Position numbers and translations under genes: made by a program. From positions 22,320,001-22,384,000 of the forward strand of contig OX344751.2 in the NCBI GenBank assembly GCA_947034885.2: DNA of 64,000 nucleotides, in the 5' to 3' direction. The DNA comes from Thuidium tamariscinum (Eukaryota > Streptophyta > Bryopsida > Hypnales > Thuidiaceae). How positions within the stretch are numbered: position 1 is the first letter of the stretch; the number at the start of each line of letters is the position of its first letter. Below are positions 59,150-64,000 of this stretch, piece by piece. The notes below the pieces were generated by a model. The model worked only from the letters and a program-made list of their open reading frames with translations, ran no database searches and was not told where the DNA came from.

Positions 59150-60658
59150 CCATAAGGTGAATGCGACGGTAGTGTGGGGATCCGTTACAACATCCATGTC
59201 CGCAGATGCACGCAATCGTTAACCTAAAGAGAACAACTATACGAATTGAGTTTACGTACTATGCGTGCCACCATCATAGAGCTGACACTTACTTCACATA
59301 GACCACGGAATTGGTGGCAAGCAGACCCAGCATTGCCTTCTAACGAGGATAAACCTTTATGTTTAAACAGTGAAGCGCAGAGCCCTACTATGTAGTGAAC
59401 CAACACATCGCTGTTGCAAAACACAGTCGCAACGTACGGTGTGCTCTTGTGAACGATCGATAATTTCAAATTGCTGTCGAGTTAAAAAAAATGGCAACAA
59501 GGACAGTGATTCAGAATCAAACCTGATACCGCTGTCCCTCAAATGCGTACGAAGTGGTCGCGGAGGAGAAAATGCACTGTGCACTAACCGCGTTAAACCC
59601 CCCCCCCCCCCGACTGAGTCTCTTGAATTAATACGCTGATGCCTTCACTTCACAGTTACGCTTTAAACAACCAAAAGAAACCCTCATGCCCTATAGTGAA
59701 AGCCCTTCTGCTTCAACTACTGCACACGTTCGCTGCGACATTTTTAACCGCTAGTGAGAAATGTATCTTGTAAGTGCTGACGGACATGAATAAATGGCAT
59801 GAGACATCTTCTTCATCATCATCTGCTCACAGACTGTGCATAATCTAATAACACACTTCTCACTTACGTGAGCAATCCCAACCCTTGTGTGACTAAGGTA
59901 AATGTGAACGCACCAGGGGTACTTCTTCGCCATGTCAGACAATACGTGTGAAACACTCTCCGACGTTAGAGAGCCTACGCACATGTCGCAAATTCGTAGT
60001 GGGTGACCGTCATCTGCCAGGACACGTGGCAAGGCGTGAGAGGCTTGTCATGCAGGCTGTTCACAACGTTGCCTCCTCCTACGCACATGTCGTATCCGTC
60101 ATGCCCTGCCACGCCATGCCAGACTAGGTAATTAAATTTTTTTTTAAATTAAATTTTTTTTAAAACCATTTCAACTTCTAATAAAAATAGAAACTAATTA
60201 AGGGGAGGTCCAAAGAAGATGAAACAACTTGGGTTCAATGTCAATTTCATTTTATTTTTTAGGAAAATTTACCTAAAATTATTTCAAGCAATTTAGCTTC
60301 CTTGAAAAGACATTCACGTATTAAAAGGTAGCTTAAAAAAACTACATTGTTTTTTATATTTTTTCTAAAAAATAATGAAAAGAAAGAAGCTTTTCCAACA
60401 TGAATGTTTTTTTTGTTTTCTTTCTAAAACAAATGGACAAATAAATATGTCTTTTGATTTGTAACCCTTCCTTTGAAAAAAATTGCACCTTTGCAAAAAT
60501 ATTTTACCATAAATTACAATTCACTCTCAAGAATTGTAACCCCTAAATGCCCAAACTCCATTATATGTCAAGAGAATGATTTTAGGCAATTCACTACAAA
60601 TGAAACTTTTATTTTTTTTCCTTAAAAGTTGAACACAACATGTACCCAAGGACTACCT
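59150..60658. other. Right flank of the Harbinger element and AT-rich DNA
   Basis: Contains a run of 14 C at 59598-59611 and no recognised gene. A second TIR-like GTAACCCCTAAATGCCC lies at 60536-60552, possibly a mutated end of another TTAA element. Confidence 0.45.
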
Positions 60659-61587
60659 TTAACCCCTAAATGCCCAAGGCATCAAAATCTAGTGTTTGCC
60701 AAACTTTGAAGTTAAATAAAATCCAACCAAGTTGCTAATTTTTAGTAGTTTATATTTTTAGAAAGTTCTATAAGAAGTCTAGTTTCAATATCAAAATCAG
60801 ATCTGGGAAAGTGATTTTTCTATTCAAGATTTTTGTGCAAGGGTACCCATAGCAATCTTGACTTTCTATAAAGTAGGGAGCTCTTAAAAATGAGCCTCAA
60901 AATGATTTACAAATGAGCCTCAAAATGATTTAAAAATTTTCAAACGTGTAGCCAACTTGCCAAAAAGAATAAATCCAAAGAGTAACCACAAATTTGAAAT
61001 TTTTTCATGTGAGTGTGATCTTGTGAAGTGCAACTACCCGGTTTTCTATAAGGCTTAAGAAACGATTTTTGTCAATTCAAATGCCAATATCTTACAATCT
61101 ACATGGTGGAGAATTTTGAAATTCTTCCTACATCTTTTCAAATTAGGATACTACAAGATTCTATGGTTACATGTGTCAAATTCATTTATTTTTCTAAAAT
61201 TTGGTACTTATATTAGAAATGACAATTCTTCCCTCACAGCTCAAATGAGCAAAAGACAAATTCTAGGGACACCAATTGTCCACTGGGATGGAATGGATAT
61301 AGGGCTATATTTAATTGGTGACACAACTTTTCCTTCTTCAAATATGCACAATATATCTTTGTTCTCCATATTGTATATTTGTTCAACAAATAATTTTTTT
61401 CCGTTCTCTAAGAAATAGAAGTTAACTTGATTTGAGAGAATTCATTGCCCTTTGTTTGAACAACAGATTAACTTTATTTGATTTGCAAAACACTCATATG
61501 TCCATTTAGAGTTAAAAACCGTTTGAGATGTGAATTGAAATCAAACCCTAACCACAAGTATGGCACCCTTCGCAACAGAAAATGTGG

Positions 61588-63056
61588 CCAAATTTCTTGA
61601 GTTTGGAGCCCAAGCTTATTCACTTTGGGCCCTAATTTCTTGAGTTTGGGGCCCAAGCTTATTCACTTTAGGCCCAAATTTCTTGTGTTTGGGGCCAAGC
61701 TTATTCACTTTGGAGTATAATTTTTTCTGAGTTTGGAGCCCAAGCTTATTCACTTTGGACCGAAACTTCTTGAGTTTGGAGCACATGCTAATTCACTTTG
61801 GGTCCAAATTTCTTGAGTTTGGGGCCCAAGCTTATTCACTTTGGGGGTTTAGTTCTTGAGTTGAAGGCCCAAGTTTATTCACTGTGGACCCAAATTGTAT
61901 GGGTTTGGGGTCCAAATTTCTTGAATTTAGAACCAAGCTTATTCACTTTGGATTAAAAATTTTTTTATGGGTTTGGGGCCTAAGTTTATTTACTTTGGGG
62001 GTTTAGTTCTTGAGTTTGGGGCCCAAGCTTTTTCAGTTTGGGCCCTAATTTCTTGAGTTTGGGGCCCAAGTTTATTCACTTTGGGCCCAAATTTCTTGAG
62101 TTTGGGGCCCGAGCTTATTCACTTTGGGCCCAAATTGCATGGGTTTGGGGCCCAGGGTAATTGCAAGAAACACCTGTCCTATTTGTTGCGTTTGGCTGAT
62201 TTTTTCTAGAGTACTTTAAAATTAGAAAATTAATTTTTTTTAAATTTGAAAAATATGAATAGTATATATACCTCTAAAATGAAGGTTTTCACTAAAGGAA
62301 ATGGATAGAAAAATTCTCTAAATAGGAGAACTTGAAAAGTGCCAAACCTCCAGAAAATACATACCTTCATGTTTTAATTAGGGAAAAATAGTAAAAATAG
62401 ATATTTTCAAAAAACAAAAGGTGTCCATATTCAGCAATTTTATGGAGATGGTCATTCACAAAAAAACCCACCAAAATAATATTTTATATGTTTCAAATAC
62501 AAGCAGAAGGGAGCTCACTTTGAAGACCTCTACACCTCACAAAATTAACTTTTTTTGAAAATCATTCCTTGCAAAGCTAGAAGTCTATTAGAAGACCATC
62601 TCATCCAAATTTCATGTTAAAATCATTAGAAAAAGGTATAGCTCAGGTATTGAAAACCCCTAAACTGTCAAGTGTGACATCCAATTGGGGTCTATTTTGG
62701 GATAGTAAACTATTTTTGAAAATTATGGAAAAATTATGGAAGGTTTATGATAGTTATGAGTACCTTTGCTACAAATCTTGAGTCAATCGAAGCTAAAACA
62801 CAAAAGTTATGGCTAAAAAACAAATCAGAATGCGACGTGTGACATAAAATAGGACAAGTGTTTCTTGCAATCACCCCCCAAGCTTTTTCAGTTTGGACCC
62901 AAATTTCTTGAGTTTGGGGCCCAAACTTATTCACTTTGGGTCCAAATTTATTGAGTTTTGAGCCCAAGTTTATTCACTTTGGGCCCACATTTCGTGAGTT
63001 CAGGGCCCGAGCTTATTCTCTTTGGGGGTTTAGTTCTTGAGTTTGGGGCCCAGCAA
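61588..63056. repeat. 43-bp minisatellite with GGGCCC palindromes, split by element E5
   Basis: Unit approximately CTTGAGTTTGGGGCCCAAGC then TTATTCACTTTGGGCCCAAA plus TTT. About 13 diverged units lie at 61588-62154 and about four more at 62877-63056. 43 is not a multiple of three, so frames drift and the small repetitive frames found here are not genes. More diverged versions continue after 63160. Confidence 0.88.
62155..62876. mobile_element. Element E5, 722 bp, inserted in the minisatellite
   Basis: Starts GGGTAATTGCAAGAAACACC, ends CAAGTGTTTCTTGCAATCACCC, flanked by CCCA on both sides. It is homologous along its length to E2, and carries the uninterrupted version of the site where E3 entered E2. 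Confidence 0.9.
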
Positions 63057-63153
63057 AAAATTTGATTTTTTAGCATTTTTGGTTGAATGTAGCAAAGATG
63101 GCAGTTTTGAGTGGATTTCGGCAGAAAAATTGCACTGGTCCTTTCGGGGTTAA

Positions 63154-64000
63154 TCTTGAAAACCAAAAACTTTGGAGCCTAAATTCCAAAAGTTTGGGGG
63201 CCAAACCCATCAACTTCAAGCCCCTAAACCATGAATTTCAAATTCTAAAGCATCAACTTTAGGTCCTAAACCTTTTGCTTCAAGCTAGATCATCAACAAT
63301 TTACCAAAAAGAGAGAACAAGAAGTTTGACCATTAATTAACAACCCACCCTCCCTCCTAAAAAACATGACCCATTGATTTTTTATTAAAAAAAATTTCCA
63401 ACCACTCCCACAACCATCAATCTTAAAAAACTTACGCATATGACAACAGAGATGGATACGAGTATGGATACTGTCATCGAAACGGATACAGCTACCGTCA
63501 TTGATATGGATACAAGTATGGATACATACTAGGATACTTACTTGAAAATCAAATATCCCATATTGTTTGTGAGAGATCCTCATTTTGGAAATTACAAAGG
63601 GGGAGAGGGGAGAGGGTGGTTTGGAAAAAAATTTAATTCAAAAAATTTAATTTAAAAATTTGAAAATAAAAATATTGGGGGGTAGAGGTGGAGGGTTAAA
63701 TAATTAAAATAAATAAATAAGATGGATTTGAGTTCATTGTGACAGTTTGTCACAATGATAAAGAGCTCCAAAGAGACACTTGTGTCTCACCTCTTCACTT
63801 ATGACCATTCACTTTAGCTAAACTTCACCTCCCTCCCTCATGAACTTCAACTTCCCAAATCATCAAGTGTGTATATATAGGAATTTTTATTCATCATTCA
63901 TACTTGTCTTCTTAGCTCCAATCTTCAATTCTATATTTTTTCAACAATCTCTACACTAAAATCCATTAGTACAATTCATAAGTTTTCTAGTAGGCAATAT
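63154..64000. other. AT-rich DNA with short repeats
   Basis: 63450-63540 has ATGGATAC repeated several times. The rest is AT-rich without a recognised gene. Confidence 0.45.

Larger units (their letters stand above)
60659..63153. mobile_element. TTAA-flanked DNA transposon, copy D, with minisatellite and nested element
   Basis: Left edge TTAACCCCTAAATGCCCAAG, right edge the complement of TTAACCCCGAAAGGACCAGT. The ends match only for about the first 10 bases and belong to two subfamilies, so a composite of two copies is possible. 61010-61240 and the last 90 bp match copy A. About 2.5 kb, of which 722 bp is element E5 and about 750 bp is minisatellite. Confidence 0.6.

Noticed and set aside
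61588-63056. CRISPR-like array
   Set aside because: Units are adjacent without unique spacers, strongly diverged, and the context is a plant nuclear transposon.
61474-63166. Small repetitive proteins rich in GPK and NKLG on the minus strand
   Set aside because: They are translations of a 43-bp minisatellite. Because 43 is not a multiple of three, the reading frame drifts, and the units are too diverged to be under protein selection.
1-64000. tRNA, rRNA or snRNA genes
   Set aside because: I looked for the T-loop word GGTTCGANTCC, rRNA-like blocks and clear snRNA boxes on both strands and found nothing convincing.

Overview
The window is nuclear DNA from a land plant. The evidence is spliced genes with GT-AG introns, a cytochrome-b5-fused sphingolipid desaturase, a pectate lyase with the plant DCWRC motif, a plant SDN5-type exonuclease, and plant-type copia, gypsy, CACTA, hAT and PIF/Harbinger transposons. 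Intergenic DNA is long, very AT-rich and full of nested transposons, while exons are GC-rich. I suspect a seed-free plant (bryophyte, lycophyte or fern), but nothing here proves it.

Layout. 1-7.2 kb is AT-rich with three small DNA transposons. 7.4-9.4 kb holds a sphingolipid delta-8 desaturase gene (minus strand). 9.9-26 kb is a transposon nest: a TTAA-flanked element, an inverted CACTA relict, a probable LTR carrying heat-shock-element-like motifs, and an old gypsy element that contains a 3.9 kb CACTA element, two foldback MITEs and one 731 bp element with 4-bp target duplications. One more member of that 731 bp family, with a sister inserted inside it, follows directly. 26.1-31.1 kb is a young but broken copia element with 212 bp LTRs. 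33-44 kb is a gene island: a TetX-like FAD monooxygenase (plus), a five-exon pectate lyase (plus) and an SDN5-like exonuclease (minus). 46-47 kb is another TTAA element. 49.3-52.3 kb is a seven-exon dipeptide epimerase gene whose exons keep one reading frame and all key catalytic residues. 54.5-59.2 kb is a decayed PIF/Harbinger transposon with convergent Myb-like and transposase genes, peppered by three foldback MITEs and a hAT-like MITE. 60.6-63.2 kb is a TTAA element carrying a 43-bp minisatellite, itself split by another 4-bp-duplication element.

The five host genes do not form a pathway or operon. Two non-autonomous transposon families are the most novel material. One has GGGTGATTGCAAGAAACACC ends, a constant length of about 725 bp and 4-bp target duplications, proven by an empty site inside the window. 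The other has TTAA-flanked CCCCTAAAGG ends, which resemble piggyBac, Kolobok or Sola3 elements and would be unusual in a plant. The intronless TetX-like monooxygenase is a candidate for horizontal transfer. Predicted protein starts were checked against real ATG codons; the desaturase and exonuclease starts were moved to in-frame ATGs.
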